A DNA stretch of 64,000 nucleotides from Cryptomeria japonica. Taxonomy: Eukaryota > Streptophyta > Pinopsida > Cupressales > Cupressaceae. The notes beneath the pieces were generated by a model that saw only the letters and a list, made by a program, of their open reading frames with translations, had not been told where the DNA came from and did no database searches. The stretch is from NCBI RefSeq assembly GCF_030272615.1, contig NC_081410.1:114143933-114207932 (forward strand). The letters are read 5' to 3'. Position numbers and translations under genes: made by a program. Numbering within the stretch: the first letter of the stretch is position 1; every line of letters begins with the position of its first letter. Shown piece after piece: positions 34,004 to 46,930 of this stretch.

Positions 34004-34637
34004 ATTTTACATAGTGAATAACTCTTTGTTGGGGATGTGTATAAACTTATTGAAGAGGAATCTCAAAATGAACTAACTTGTTCTCTGTTGACTAAGAGTT
34101 TTTTAATATATTTTGAAATGTAGTCCTATATTAGTAGCCATAATAATTCTTAAAAATCATGTAACCTTGATTTCCATGTGAATTGCATTGTTACATTTAA
34201 GGGTTATGGTTATTTAACAGTTTGAGGCCTTGGATATTCTACTATCTTCCAAGGATAATGAACTTAAAATCAGAGTTATAACCAAATATTGCATCGCATC
34301 AAGCTCATTAGGAATTAAAAATTTAGAAAATGATAATATGGTGACAACTTAGGTTCTAAAGTTTGGATTTGAGATATCATTATTTGGTAGTCTATTGGTT
34401 GTGTTTGGAGAAGGTTGGTATGGAGTTTTTTGTTGGCCTTGTTCTTAGATTTTTTTTTATAAAACCTTCTTTTATTTTTTCCCCTTCTCTATTATTCCCA
34501 AAACTTATAACTAATCTAAGATCTATAATGAGCACCTATAAAATTGTTCTTCATATTATGTTTTAGACCACTTAAAATCATTTCAATGAGCCAAAGTATA
34601 AAAAAAATTAAGGAATTATGGATCATTATGTAGTCAT
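34004..34637. other. AT-rich stretch, no gene seen
   Basis: Only a 67-codon chance frame at 34,363-34,566 is present. Confidence 0.4.
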
Positions 34638-35852
34638 TGTAATGGTGAAAATTAGGTTTTCACCAATTAAGGTAACAAAACCACTAATTTTGATTAATCA
34701 TCACATTGAAAGAGGGATGGACCTAATAGATCTAGGCTTGATCTCTCTAAGGAAAAAAGCATTGAAATTCTAATTAGGTTCCACTTGGCTTAGGGCTTTG
34801 ATTCACTCTATGTAAGTAGAATTGTGAAAATGCTAAAATCAAGGTGAATGGGTGAATATTGAAGAGATTGGACATAAACAGTGAGCTACAGTTGTCGTAT
34901 GGAGACACAAACTTGGATCTAAGTAGAAGAAGATGATTCAGATCCGTTCCCAGAAGTTCAACTTGATTTTTTGGGACCGTTTTTCCCCATGCCCTGGTCC
35001 TTTGAATTTCTCGTCGTCAAAAGGTGAACTTGTTCATCTCTAAGAATCGTGTCGATCCTCCTGAACACAACTCTATATCAGTTTCTTACACACATAAAGA
35101 AGGGGGAAATTGTTAGGAATAGGAGTTTGCCTAAGTCAAACCTCGGTTTAGGAATTAACCTTGAATGAAATAATTTAAAAATACTAAAATAAATACTAGA
35201 AAGATATACCTCAGACCTACAATTGTTGATGATGATGCTTTGCTCTTTTAATGTAATCACATATGTATGAAATGACATGAACATGACAAAACCCTAATCA
35301 CACACACATGCTTGCATAGGAATGATGCAATTTTTCTCCACAATGGTTGAAAGATGAATATGCAGCCTTGAAGATCTTTGAAATGCTTGATAATGAATGC
35401 TTCACGAATGCAAGAATACTTTTAGGTCAAATGTAGATGGAGATTTAGATTAAAATGAATCAATATTATGTCTTTATAAAGGGGGTTCTAGGTAAATTAT
35501 CAATTAGGCTAACCTGCAATAGTCATGAAAATCCGCATGGATCAAATCTTGCCAAGGAGATATAACACCTAGCCTATTTTAAATTGGGCCCAGATTAGGG
35601 GGGACCATGGCACTTTAGGCTGCCATGGTCCAAACCAGAGTGCTCCATGCTTTGGTCCCTCTCCAATCGGGGCCTAAACAAAGCTAAAATGAGGTGGATA
35701 TCCCATGGTAGGACCCACAAAAGGTGTTCATGGCCTCAAAGTTGGAGAATAGGCACAAAATAGACCTAGAAAGGTAGTAAGGATAGGACATGCTAAAATA
35801 AGGGCACAAACATGAGGTGTAAATTGGCCCGGTGACAATTTATAATGCTACA
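34638..35852 (-). repeat. non-autonomous element, left LTR (3' LTR on its strand)
   Basis: On the plus strand it runs from TGTAATGGTGAAAATTAGG to TTTATAATGCTACA, giving TGTA...TACA termini. It aligns throughout with 39,216-40,388. Confidence 0.85.
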
Positions 35853-35870
35853 TTTAGCCCCCACTTAAAC
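35853..35870 (-). promoter_or_regulatory. polypurine tract of the non-autonomous element
   Basis: On the minus strand this reads GTTTAAGTGGGGGCTAAA immediately before the LTR, and sets the element's strand. Confidence 0.6.
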
Positions 35871-36493
35871 GGGATTATGAGCCTATGCAAATACTCACGG
35901 TAAAGTAGATGAAAGATGAAGGAGAGGAGCAATTAGAAACACAATCACAAGGAGTATACTTGACATCACTAGAATCTTGAGGAACCAAGCCCCCAATCTT
36001 AGGATCTTAACTCACTCAATCGCATGCAAGGACATACAAAACAAGATTAAAAAAAAGGCAAACAAAGACAGACAAAGGCAAAAAGACAAAAGACACACAA
36101 CACGCAAAAGTTAAAAACCAAAAACAAGACCTCAAGTCAATTAGCCGAAGAAACCTTGATATCAAATGTTTCAACCACTAATATCACTCTTGAAAATACC
36201 ATCTCAAGATCACAAGTGACCACATAAAAAGAACAAGAGCGTGCATCATCCATGAACTACAAATAGCAAAGATATGAGATCATGAGAAGAAAAGGGGAAG
36301 CATGGATACACATTCTAGATGTGTTTTTATAGGTGATCCATGAGAAGAAGAGTGGGAGAGGACATGTATGTACATTCTAGTTGTGTTTTTCTAGGTGATC
36401 CATGTTGGGGAGGAGAGTAGGAACAGTCTAACTTTGTTTTGCTAGTTTCGCTCATCATGTTATGTGTGCAACTGGTGTTTCGTTTCAAGTGTT

Positions 36494-36840
36494 AAGCATC
36501 TCATATAAGAGTTTGTTTTCTCTAGTTTCGAGCATGCAACAACCTGTGTAAGACGTGAAATGAAAATTAAAATGTGTGTCTAGTATTAGGAACATCTCAT
36601 GTAAGAGTTTGTTTGCTTTGGTTTTGAGAATATATAACCCCATGTAAGACAAATATATGTCTGGTTTTGAGGACATCTCATGTAAGAGTTTGTTTGCTCA
36701 AGTTTTGAGAATGTGCACACTATATAAGACATATATAAATGTTGCATCTAGTTTCGAGAATGAAGCATCTTGTGTGAGATTTTTTTTAATCTAGTTTCAA
36801 GAATGAACACACTATTTAAAACATGCAAAAATATAGTAAA
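36494..36840. repeat. degenerate tandem repeat of about 90 bp, four units
   Basis: CATCTCATRTAAGAGTTTGTT recurs near 36,497, 36,592 and 36,672 (a more diverged unit is near 36,765), each followed by a GTTTTGAGAAT-like segment and ATRTAAGACA. It sits inside the non-autonomous element. Confidence 0.7.
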
Positions 36841-38070
36841 ATATAGTACAAAGAGGGTGATATGTATGCCCCCCTTAAGATGTCAACATAGGCTTATGTT
36901 GATGTCTTAAGGAAGCTAGAAACAAGTATACCCACCTTCAACACCAAGGAGATATCCTTTTAGGAAACAATATTTATAAATCCAAGCTAAAGAGGCAATA
37001 CTCTTACAAACAAGTATAAGATAGTTGAAAAAGAGATATCTTGCAACAAGTGTAAAGGGAATCCTTGAAGGAGAAGATATCTTTGCTCAAAGACATCTAC
37101 CTCCAAAAGGAGTTTCTTGAACAAACATAACATCTTCTACCAAAGAAGGAGAAAATTAATACCTACCTTCCTCCTATTGCTACCTCTAAAGGGGATTTGT
37201 GATGATAGATGACACACTTTTGACCCAAAGTGAAGGGTTTTTTATAATAGATATGCATTGCCAAGTGTAAATAGCTTGTAGTCAAAGATACACGCCTTTT
37301 TCATCAAAGGGAATCCTTGAGAAAGCAAACATATTCACACAAGGAATGACATCAAATTACAAGCAAACACCGCTAAACAAAGGAAAAGTGGATCCTTAGG
37401 AAGGGTAGAAGAGATCAATACCCCCAATCATAGAGACAATGAGAAGAATCACGCAACCTCTAAGGAGAGATTAGACATAAAAAAATGCACAATGTACTCA
37501 CATGAAGCAATATTCAATGCAAGAAAAGACATTAAAATATGTAAAATGAAACTCCAAATAAGAGGCAATCTTCAAAGAAGGAAAGATTAAGATGAAGGAT
37601 CACATACTCCCCTAAGGAAAGATTATCCATAATAGACGTACTGTTTCAAGCAAGAAAGGACACCCAGGTATAAAAAATGCAACCCCTAAAGGGAATAGTG
37701 AAACTTTAGATAGAGAGAAGAAATAGGATAATATTCTTACCCCTTAAGAATAGAGGAAATAATGGACTATGTTTCTTCCCTAAGATGATTGATATTGAAA
37801 AAGCATCACCTCTTATGAAGTTAAGAGCCCCCAATTAAGTTAACTACTAATGTCATAGGGTGAGGAGAAATATGAGAAGGCAAGCATATGTTACAGGGGA
37901 GAAGTAAGATGATATGTCATCCCATCATCATTTAATATTTGAACGATATGAGCTTTGGCAAGTTGTCAAATTTGATTCCCCAAGTTATGACACTCATTGG
38001 TATAATGGCCATGTATTTGATGATACTTGCAAAAAGAAGAATTGTCAAGATATTTGTTACAATTCTTTCT

Positions 38071-38929
38071 TCAATTTTTTAAAGGTAGAGTAATTAAGTT
38101 GGCTGTAAGGATTTCATGTAGAATATCCTCTTGTTGTGATGAAAAGTCAGGAATAGATGTAGCAATTAATGGGAGAATATTGTTGTGATATTTTGAAGGG
38201 TCAAAGGGATAAATGAATGAAGAAGAAATATCCCTTGCAGGGAGATTTTCCTTTCTATCATCATTATTCACATCCTCTTTGATAGGTTGGGAAGGAAGAT
38301 CCTTATCATTTAAGGCCTCATATTTACTTAATGTTATGTGGGAAGATAGATCATAAATGAAATGTGTGACATCATCTTCTCTAAAAATGTTTTGATGGGT
38401 AAGATAAGCTCTAGGAGAATAAGGGGGATCTAGATGAATTGGTAAACCAACATTTTGATCTTCGACTCCTTGTATTAAAGTACCCTTATGACAAGAGGAT
38501 TGTGTCATGTTGCTCTTCAATGTTTCTTCTCCATTAGAGAGATCATTTAAAGGAGTATTGACTCTTTCCTCATGATCAAAAGGTATTTTAGGAGTACAAA
38601 AACTCATTAATGCTTAATCTCTAGAAGGACTACCATGTACGGAGGGTAAGGTAACATTAAGAAAGGTGTTTATGATATCATCCTCTTCCACTAAGATATA
38701 TGTATGGGAGAGAGAAATATCAACATAATTCATCAAAAATTTCCCTTTAGGAGAGAGGGTTTTAAAAGAAGCATTAATATTCTCTTCTTGCACCAGAATG
38801 TCCTCGTAGGAAGGAAAATCCTTAGGAGAGGGCAAATCATAATTATGCATGAAAGAAAAACACGAGCTATCATCATATGCACAAAAGGGAACATTATTGA
38901 GATCTTGAATTAAACCTAAAATTGATTAT
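38071..38929 (-). pseudogene. unidentified ORF of the non-autonomous element, one in-frame stop
   Basis: On the minus strand one frame stays open from about 38,929 to 38,071 (roughly 285 codons) except for a single TAA at 38,616-38,614, right after GSPSRD. Reading starts LGLIQDLNNVPFCAYDD, passes ATG codons at 38,850 and 38,607, and ends TANLITLPLKN-stop. The protein is acidic and hydrophilic, rich in Asp, Ser and Pro, with no zinc knuckle, protease or polymerase motif. By position it lies in the 5' part of the internal region on its strand, where gag belongs. I do not recognise the family; a diverged gag-like protein is only a guess. Confidence 0.55.
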
Positions 38930-39215
38930 GCAAAGCAAAATAACAACTCCATTTATTCAATGTACTTAAGAAATGTTCACTCAATGTATGCAATAAATAA
39001 ATTAAATATTAGACTTGAGAATGCAATAAATTTATACAACCCACAAAGCAATTTAACCAAAATAAATTAGGGTTTTTATGAATTTAACCTCTAAATTTAT
39101 GTGTTTTGATTAAAAATATAATTTATGAGTGTAAATTTAAAAACTAACATGCTCACAAATCAGATCTGAGGACATAAATAAGAAATAGTGATGTAAGAAG
39201 TTGGGTTCACCAAAA

Positions 39216-40388
39216 TGTAATGGTGAAAATTAAGGTTTCACCGATTAAGGTAACAAAACCGCTAATTTTTCTTAATGTTATCACACTGAAAGAGGGATGG
39301 ACCTAATAGATCTAGGCTTAATCTCTATAAGGAAAAAAGCTTTGAAATTCTGTTTAGGTTCCACCTGGGTTAGGGTTTTGATTCCCTCTTTCTAAGTTGA
39401 ATTGTGAAAATGTTGAAATTAGTGTAAATGGGTGAATATTGAAGATATCGAGCATCAATAGTGAGCTATAGATGCCATACAAAGACACCAACCTAGATCT
39501 AATTAGAAAGAGATGATTCAGATCTATTCCTAGAAGTTCAGTTGACTTGATTTTCTCAATGTCAAAAGGTGAACCTGTTTGTCTCTGCGAATCCCGTCGA
39601 TCCTCCCGAACACAACTTTGTACTTGTTTCCTACACAGATAAATAAGGGGAAAATTGTTGCGAATAAGGTTTTGCCTAAATCAAACCCTGGCTTAGGAAT
39701 TAATATTGAATGAAATATTGTAAATACTAGAAAGATATACCTTAGATCTACAATTGTTGATGATGAAGCTTTGTTCTTTGAATGTAATCATATATGTTAT
39801 TTGAAATGGCATGAACATGACAAAACTATAATCACACACACACATGCTTGCATAGGAATGATGCAATTTTGCCCCACAATGGTTGAATGATGAATATGTA
39901 GCCTTGAAGATCTTTGAAAATGCTCGATAATGAATTTTTCACATATGTAAGAATAATTTTAGGTCAAATGTAGGTCGATATTTAGATTAAAATGAATTGA
40001 TATAATGTCTTATATAGGGGGTTCTAGTTAAATTACCGATTAGGCCAATCTCCAATGGTCATGCAAAGCCACAAGATCAAATCTTACCGAGGAGATATAA
40101 CATCTACCCCATTTTAAATTGGGGCTGGATTAGGAGGGACCATGATGTTGTGGGGTGCCATGGTCCAAACCAGGGAAATCCATGCCATGGTCCCTCTCTA
40201 ATCAGGGCCCAAATAAAGGTAAAATGATGTGGATATCCCATGGTAGGACCCACAAAAGGTTGTTCATTGCCTCAAAGCTGGAGAATAGGTACAAAACAGA
40301 CCTATAAAGGTGATGAGGATAGAACATGCTAGAGTAGGGATACAAACATAAGGTGTAAATTGGCCCAGTGATTATTTACGACTCTACA
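39216..40388 (-). repeat. non-autonomous element, right LTR (5' LTR on its strand)
   Basis: It runs from TGTAATGGTGAAAATTAAGG to TTTACGACTCTACA on the plus strand. Shared landmarks with the left LTR include AGAGGGATGGACCTAATAGA, TCCCATGGTAGGACCCACAA and GGTGTAAATTGGCCC. Confidence 0.85.
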
Positions 40389-41099
40389 ATGACAAGAAAA
40401 AATTTAGAGTCCCAGTGTAGCTGAGAAATTTTGTAAAATTCTCCTACACCTTCACTTTTTTCCTTGATTTATATTCATGTAGAATTTTTAAAGTTGATCA
40501 ATTTTTTAATTGCTCAAACACAACTATCCCCTACACATCACTTTTGTTATAAGAATTTATGGCACTTGCACAACTTGCAACAATTTCTTATCAATGTTAG
40601 ACCTCTACCATCCCTCCATGCTCTTTCTCCAAAAGATTTAAAAGCTCCAATGCAATCTATAATTTTTGCAAATATTTTTTTAAAATCTAACCTTTTCCAT
40701 TCACTTACATTGTAAAATTTTTGACTTCTAACATAACTTCTTTTTTTTTTTCAAATTTCTTCCCAAGTTCCCCTTTTTTATCTCCTTATCTTAAATCTAA
40801 CTAATAGAATTCCTAACTCCTAATGTATTGTATCCTACATATCTAACCCTAAACTCCAATGACTTATCTCTTTAGACTTTACACTTCCAACTAACTATTC
40901 TACTATACTCAATATCCTCTTTTGTACCATACATTAATATTATATATTTTGGGTACTTTTCATGCAATTTCTAAATCACAATATCATTTCCACCTTATAG
41001 TTTCATCATTTGAAATAAAAAATTTACCTACTCCCCCACACATGTTGGCACACATGACCTAATATCAATGAAATGGAGGTCTAAAGAATATATGGTAAA
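40389..41099. other. AT-rich stretch, no gene seen
   Basis: It includes a T-run at 40,739-40,751. No coding signal is seen. Confidence 0.4.
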
Positions 41100-41132
41100 C
41101 CGGAAAAGAGCAAGCAATGAGAGACGAGAAAA

Positions 41133-42530
41133 ATGAAAACCCTGGCATGGAAGCGAACGAGCCCTAATTTTTTGACGAAGTCCGAAAATCTAGCATTTCT
41201 ACTGTGTGAGGTTGCATTGGTAAGCAGTTTCAATGCGCCTCAAAACTGCGGCGAGGATGACTGGGAGCAATGCTATCCCGGAGATAGAGGAAACCATGGA
41301 CTAAAATGGAAAATTTCAAGAGGAGATGGGAATGCTTCATGATGAGAAGGCGGCTGGAGTTGATGGTTCGGGAAAAGAAATGGAGGAAGCTTCACCAAAG
41401 ATTGATGGTACGGGCAAATGAATGGAGGATGCTTCACCAGAGAAACAACAAGAAGCCTACTCTGTTAAGGTTTTAGAAATACAACTTCCCGATGATGTTG
41501 TTGGCATTATTAATGAATGCCAAAATCGAACTGTAATTTTATTTTTTGTTAAAGGCATCCCTTCTGAAGCAAATTTTTACAAATGGGCTAGACTTATCTA
41601 GTAAAATCGGGGTTGGGAAATAGATGCCTTATGAGGCCTTGTAAAAGGGTATGTCTCGTGTATGTTTAAATCGACAGACCATTCTCAAGTTGTTTTACAA
41701 TATGACACCTGGGTAATTTGTGGGCAAATTTGTTATCTGCAAACTTGGATTTTTAACTTTCCTTCTCTCATTACCCTATGTGATTTGAACTGCCCTTCCT
41801 TAATCTCGCATTTAGACCGTTCTTGAAGGACATTGTGGCATAGTTAGGCATAATTATATGATGTAAACATAGTTCTGACAAATTCTCAAGTTTGAGAGTT
41901 CATCCCCAGGCTTGCATTGAAGTTGATCTTAATAACCCCCTTCCTGATAGCATCAAACTCATTGGTCCATCGTTTGAACTAGACCAGCCAATTGTTTATT
42001 TGAATAAACCGAATGCATGTTTTTATTGTAGAAAGGAAGGCCACCTGATTCGAGATTGTCCCATCATAAAAAGCAAACTGATTCAGACACCTCAACATTC
42101 ACTGTCTAACATTCAGGGGGGCCCTCGTGTTTCTCCTGCTCCTAGAAACGTATCCCCTTCTCCTTCCAATTCATCCACCCCTTCTCATGTTCCTTTTGAG
42201 TCTACCCCTTTGTATAAGGACGCTATTAGTTCTGGCGGTTGGAGACTGGTACGTAAGTGAAAGGACCCTCTGGCTTCTTCCTCCACCCCCATCTCTCATT
42301 CTCCTCCTCAAGTTATCTCTCCTCCTCCTCCTCCTCCTCCTCCTCCTCCTCCTAAACCATACACTTCCCCTTCCCATCATTCCTCCCTCCACCTTGCACA
42401 GGCGACTCCTCATCTCCTTCATCTCATGCTCGTCAAAGATCTAAATCCCCTTCTTCCTTATGTAGGAGTCAAGAAGTCAAGGAACAAGACCTCACTCTTG
42501 ATAATAGTTTCAGTGTGTTGGCCTAGGGTG
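41133..42530 (+). pseudogene. LINE ORF1 (nucleic-acid-binding protein), broken
   Basis: ORF1 proteins coat LINE RNA. A frame from ATG 41,133 covers 69 codons before stopping. Other frames show VKGIPSEANFYKWARLI and QVVLQYDTWVICGQICYLQT, a DUF4283-like domain. The best frame (41,892-42,260) reads CIEVDLNNPLPDSIKLI and an intact CCHC knuckle CFYCRKEGHLIRDC (near 42,019-42,060). After a TGA at 42,258-42,260 the same frame continues through an 11-residue polyproline run encoded by the CCT repeat. Confidence 0.8.
42321..42353 (+). repeat. (CCT)11 microsatellite
   Basis: There are eleven uninterrupted CCT units inside LINE ORF1, in frame as Pro codons. Its antisense gives a misleading poly-Arg frame. 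Confidence 0.98.
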
Positions 42531-42544
42531 ATGTCTCTTCTAAC

Positions 42545-45500
42545 CCGCTTCATGAACTTTGAAGTCTTTTCCTGGAATGTCAAGGGATTTCCCTCCCTCA
42601 TCACAAATATAGAGTTAGAGAGATGATTATGAAATTGAAACCTGATGTTTTATTTCTTCAATAAGTTAAAATTGGTGATATTAGACTTAAAGCTGCCTTG
42701 CACAATGTTTGGAAAGATGTTGCCTTTTTTCATAACACTCATTTGGATGGCAAAGGTGGTGTTGTTCTTGGAATTTCAATTTGGGTTTCAAAATTTATCA
42801 TTAACAAAGGAGAAGATCCCTCTCACAATTGTGTATGGGTTCTTACAATTATCAAAGGTCGGTTCATTGGATTATGTTCTATTTATGCTCCTAATTTCTC
42901 TAAAGAGTGAGTTCAACTCTGGGATTGGATGGCCAATAACTTACCCAATGCTGATTGGATCTTAGGTGGTGACTTTAATATGGTAGAACTACCACAAGAT
43001 CACAGTTGGAGTAAACTTCCAAATCTCAGTAAGAATGAATTTGACAGTTGGTTATTCTATCATCTCTTTGGGTGTGATTGACCCTATTCATGATAGATGT
43101 GCCAGTCATTCTACAAATTGGTACACATGGTCCAATTGCAGAATGGGAGAAAATAGAAAATTAAGTAGTTTGGACAAATTTTATGTTTCTTTTACCATCT
43201 CCATGATTTATGATTCTATGGGTTCGTATGTTCAAGTGGATCATTTCTCTACCCTTTCAAATCACTTTCCCATTGTGTGTAGTTGTGGCCTTTCCCAAAA
43301 CTCTCCCATTGAGAATCCTCTCCCTTTTAAGCTAAATTTGTTTCTCATGTGCGTAATCCTATTTGCCTAGTTTCTCTTGGAGGGATTTGGAATTCTCTTC
43401 CCAAACCTAGTGAAGGTGATTCGTGGATTGATTGGTGGTGTGCTACCATTTCTCAATGCATTAATTTCCTTCACTCGTTTGGTAGAAAGATGGCCTGGCA
43501 ACGAAAACGCAAGGAAAAATATCTTCAAAGAAAACTTGATAATTCTAGGAAACTTATTTGTGCTGATCCTAGCAATATTAATCTTCAAACTTCTATTGCT
43601 GCTATTGAAAACCAGTTGGGCAAACTTGACTTCTACAAAGGGTAAGGGGCTAAAATCAGATCCAGATTGCATTGGATAAAAGAAGGAAATAAAGGCACTA
43701 AATATTTTTTTTAACAATCTTAATTAAAAACACAAAATAAAAAGAATTTGAGATATAAGGCACGATTCTGGAGCTCTACTTACTAATCCTATTGACATAT
43801 GCAACACTTTCAAACAATTTTATGAATATCTCTTCAAATATGATCAATGACAAGATATTCAAGAGGCTCTTGAAGATGTTGTTAAAGCTCATATTCCTAA
43901 TCGTATAGATTTTGAATACAACAGATATCTAAACATAATTCTTTCTTTAGATGAGATTGAGGTTGCTCTCTTTTTTGTGGCCCCTTATAAAAGTCTTGGC
44001 AATGATGGGCTCCCTATGGAGTTTTACCGGGCAATATGGCCCCACATTAAAGAGGATTTTTATTGCTTATACTTGGAAGCCTTTGAAAAAGGATCTTTGG
44101 GTCCTATCATTAATGGTGGAATAATCAAACTTTTGCCCAAAGGAAAAAGGAGGATGCTATCTCCAGTTGGCGTCCTATCACGTTGCTTTATACTTCTTAT
44201 AAAATCATTGCAAAAGCTCTAGCTAATAGGATTAAGCCTATGGTGCAAGGGATTGTTCGAGCTGAACAAAATGGTTTTATTGTTGGTAGATATATCCTTG
44301 ACAACCTAGTTTTGGCTTGGGAAACTTGTGAATGGGCCCAACAGTCTTGTCATAATGCTATCCTTATCAAGCCTGGTTTTGATAAGGCTTATGATAGGAT
44401 CCGGTACAATTTTATCATTAACATGCTCCAATGGTTAGGTTTTGGTCCTAAGATCCGATCTCATGTTCATATGTTGTTTCAAGATGCTAATTCTTAGATT
44501 ATTATTAACAATATGATGAGTGATCCCTTTCCTTTATAGAGATCCATACGTCAAGGTTTCCCTTTAACTTCCTATCTTTATGTTCTTATTGTTGATGCTT
44601 TGGTCTATATGCTAAAGAGTGCAAACAAAATGAATCTCATTTCAGGCATATCCATTCCTCACAATGTTGTTGTCACTAGTTCACATTATGCTGATGATAG
44701 TTTGTAATTTTTGCAAAATTTTGAGAAAGACATTTCTAATACTATGGAAATCTTGGATCTATATTGTGTTGTTTTTGGATCCAATCTTGCCCATGATAAG
44801 AATGAATTCTTGATAATATAGGATGTGCCTATTCCTCATTGGATACCACGTGATTGGAAACAGATTAAAGATGGTGAAATCATAAGGTATTTTGGTATAC
44901 CCTTTGGTTTAGGTGTTTCTTTATCTGATATGTGGAGCTAGTATCTCAATAGAATCAAAACTAAGCTATTTAATTGGGGAAACAAATTCCTCTCCTTGGC
45001 TGGAAGAATCCAAGTTGCTAACAAAATCTTCCTCACCACTCATTTCTATTACTCGTCTTGCTGGTTTCCATCCACTAAAGGTTACAAAGAGTTAATTAAA
45101 ATTATTCGTTGTTTCTTATGGACAAAATGGGATGGCAGCAAGGGGTTCATAGCCACTTCTTGGACTCATTGCATTTAGCTTAAGAATAAAGGTGATCTAG
45201 GGTTAATCAACCCCAAATCTCAAGGGATCTATCTTGTAGCTAAATGGATAATCAGAGTTGTTAAAGGGGAAAAGCCTTGGAAAATTCTTGTTCGACACAG
45301 AATTAATCTTGCCTCAACTAAATGTAAATGGTAGGTTGTAAAGCTTGGAAAAAGATTAGTCATCTACTAAGATGGAGAGATTGTTCACTTCAACATGGCT
45401 TCAGCTTCTCCACTTTCTCTATTTGGTGGAACAAACATATAGATTATATCATGGGCGTCCTTTAGCTCTCAGCTTTCCAAAGCAGTCACATTTTCTATTC

Positions 45501-46414
45501 AAAAAAGGCATTAATCAAGTTGGAGATCTCTGGGATTTTAATACACTAGACTGGTTACCATGGCAACTTGTTAAATAGCAATTCAACTTGAACAACAAAT
45601 ATAGATCTTTTTTAATTTTTTGTAGAATCTTTGGTGTTGTTGGATCTTACTATGAAGCTTTATACGCCACTCCATTGCAACTTTTTCAAGAATTGGTAAT
45701 GGCCTTCATCTTGCTCTTTCTTATGTTTTCCCTTGAAAAAGGCTTATTTGCAGTTGCTTCCTTCTTTGCCCATGAAGGCTCACCTAAACATTAAATGGCA
45801 TTCCAAATTCAGTGAAAAATATTGGCCAAAATTTTTTGCTCAAATTTGGAATTCAAAAATTAACTTAGAAGCTCAATCGATGGCTTGGAAGATATTACAT
45901 TGCAAGTTGCCTATTGGTGGCAGGTTGAAATGTATTATGATCCAATCCACCATTTGTCCTTTTTACTAGAAGCCTGAATCTATGAGACACACCTTTTGGG
46001 GATGTTACCTTTTGGGGATGTTAGTTTGCTAAGAAGTTATGGAATTTTGTGTTTCACTATTTACCTTCTATTTTTTATCACATTCCAACTTGGAAAGAAG
46101 CCTTACTTGGTATTGGGCTTCAAAATAATGTTATAGATAATGGAGTTCGATAGACTATTTTGTTACATGTTTGGAGAGTCTAATGTAAAGCAGTTTTTAA
46201 TAACCATAATTCTCATCAAGAATTTGCAGTTCTAAAACTTTACTCTGACATTTTTCTTTGTCTTACATCTCTTTTCTCGCAGTTGCAGGCAAATTCCAAG
46301 AAGTGTTTGAAGATGGAACTTCAAATCCAACGCATCAAATGCCAAATAGATCAGTTGCTCAAGAATGACATGGTTTGTCTTGCCCAAGGTCTTAAGCCTC
46401 TTTTGCAACTATGA
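42545..46414 (+). pseudogene. LINE ORF2: endonuclease, reverse transcriptase, zinc-binding region; broken
   Basis: ORF2 nicks target DNA and copies RNA there. The endonuclease starts FEVFSWNVKGFPSL (about 42,560). The catalytic Glu codon after FLQ is a TAA stop, GGDFNM is kept (near 42,967), and the terminal SDH motif reads SNHFPI. The RT is seen as KSLGNDGLPMEFYRAIWPHI, ALANRIKPMVQGIVRAEQNG, FDKAYDRIRYNFI, IRQGFPLTSYLYVL and an intact catalytic box YADDS (44,687-44,701). A zf-RVT region follows (WNSKINLEAQSMAWKILHC). Reading ends LLQL-TGA at 46,412-46,414. Many stops and frameshifts make it inactive. Confidence 0.9.
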
Positions 46415-46850
46415 TTGATGCTCATTGTTATGGTATCTTTTCAGCTACTAGGCTATTGTATTTGCATTCTTGTATTGTACCTTCCTAGCTCAGTCTTGAT
46501 ATCTCATGTTTAAGACAGTGTATGTGTTGCAAATGTATGGTCTTTAATTGTTGTTTGACTTTGTTGTTAGTTGTTATGATGTTGTTATGTTATTCTTTCT
46601 TTCTCTCTAACAGTCTATTGGTTGTCTTTTTGTAATTCTTTTTGCATTTTATTAAATAAAAAATAAAAATAGAACTCTAAAAATGTCCAAACCATGCCTA
46701 CATTTTGATAGAATCCCTAATGATAAAGATTTCTTTATAAGATTGTGTGTTGATAACCAAATTTACATGGGAAACCTAGAAATGACTACCAAATGCTCTC
46801 ACTTTTAGGCCAACAAATTAGAATCTAGTGACTTTTTTTAGCATCAAAAA

Positions 46851-46930
46851 GAGGTTTCCTCCACTCTAGGTTTTATCAATAGATCAAAGGGAGGTTTCCT
46901 CCACTCTAGGTTTTATCAATAGATCAAAGG
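46851..46930 (+). repeat. perfect 40-bp tandem duplication
   Basis: Two identical 40-bp units start GAGGTTTCCTCCACTCTAGG at 46,851 and 46,891. Full identity suggests a recent slip or gap-repair event. Confidence 0.97.

Larger units (their letters stand above)
34638..40388 (-). mobile_element. non-autonomous LTR element (LARD-like), 5.75 kb
   Basis: Two LTRs of about 1.2 kb in the same orientation (34,638-35,852 and 39,216-40,388) enclose 3.36 kb without any reverse transcriptase, integrase or protease motif. Minus-strand orientation is inferred from a purine tract: on the minus strand GTTTAAGTGGGGGCTAAA lies directly before the LTR that begins TGTAGCATTATAAATTGTC. At the other end the minus-strand LTR ends CACCATTACA and is followed by TTTTGGTGAACCCAAC, a possible primer-binding site I cannot assign to a tRNA. 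Total length and lack of pol fit a large retrotransposon derivative. No target duplication was found (GTCAT left, ATGAC right). Confidence 0.75.
41100..46672 (+). mobile_element. L1-type LINE, full length or nearly so but decayed
   Basis: The order is ORF1 with DUF4283-like and zinc-knuckle parts, ORF2 with apurinic endonuclease, reverse transcriptase and RT zinc-binding region, a 3' untranslated region and an A-rich 3' end (ATTAAATAAAAAATAAAAATA, 46,651-46,671). This is the plan of plant L1 LINEs. Coding frames contain dozens of stops. The 5' limit is estimated from the start of ORF1-like sequence, and I found no target-site duplication. Confidence 0.85.

Noticed and set aside
39195-39215. 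Minus-strand TGGTGAACCCAAC as a tRNA primer-binding site
   Set aside because: Placed where a primer-binding site belongs, but I cannot match it to a plant tRNA 3' end, so it is mentioned only as possible.
34633-40393. GTCAT and ATGAC flanking the non-autonomous LTR element as a TSD
   Set aside because: They are reverse complements, not direct repeats, so they are not a target-site duplication.
42171-42422. Minus-strand frame with a poly-Arg run
   Set aside because: It is the antisense of the (CCT)11 repeat in LINE ORF1.
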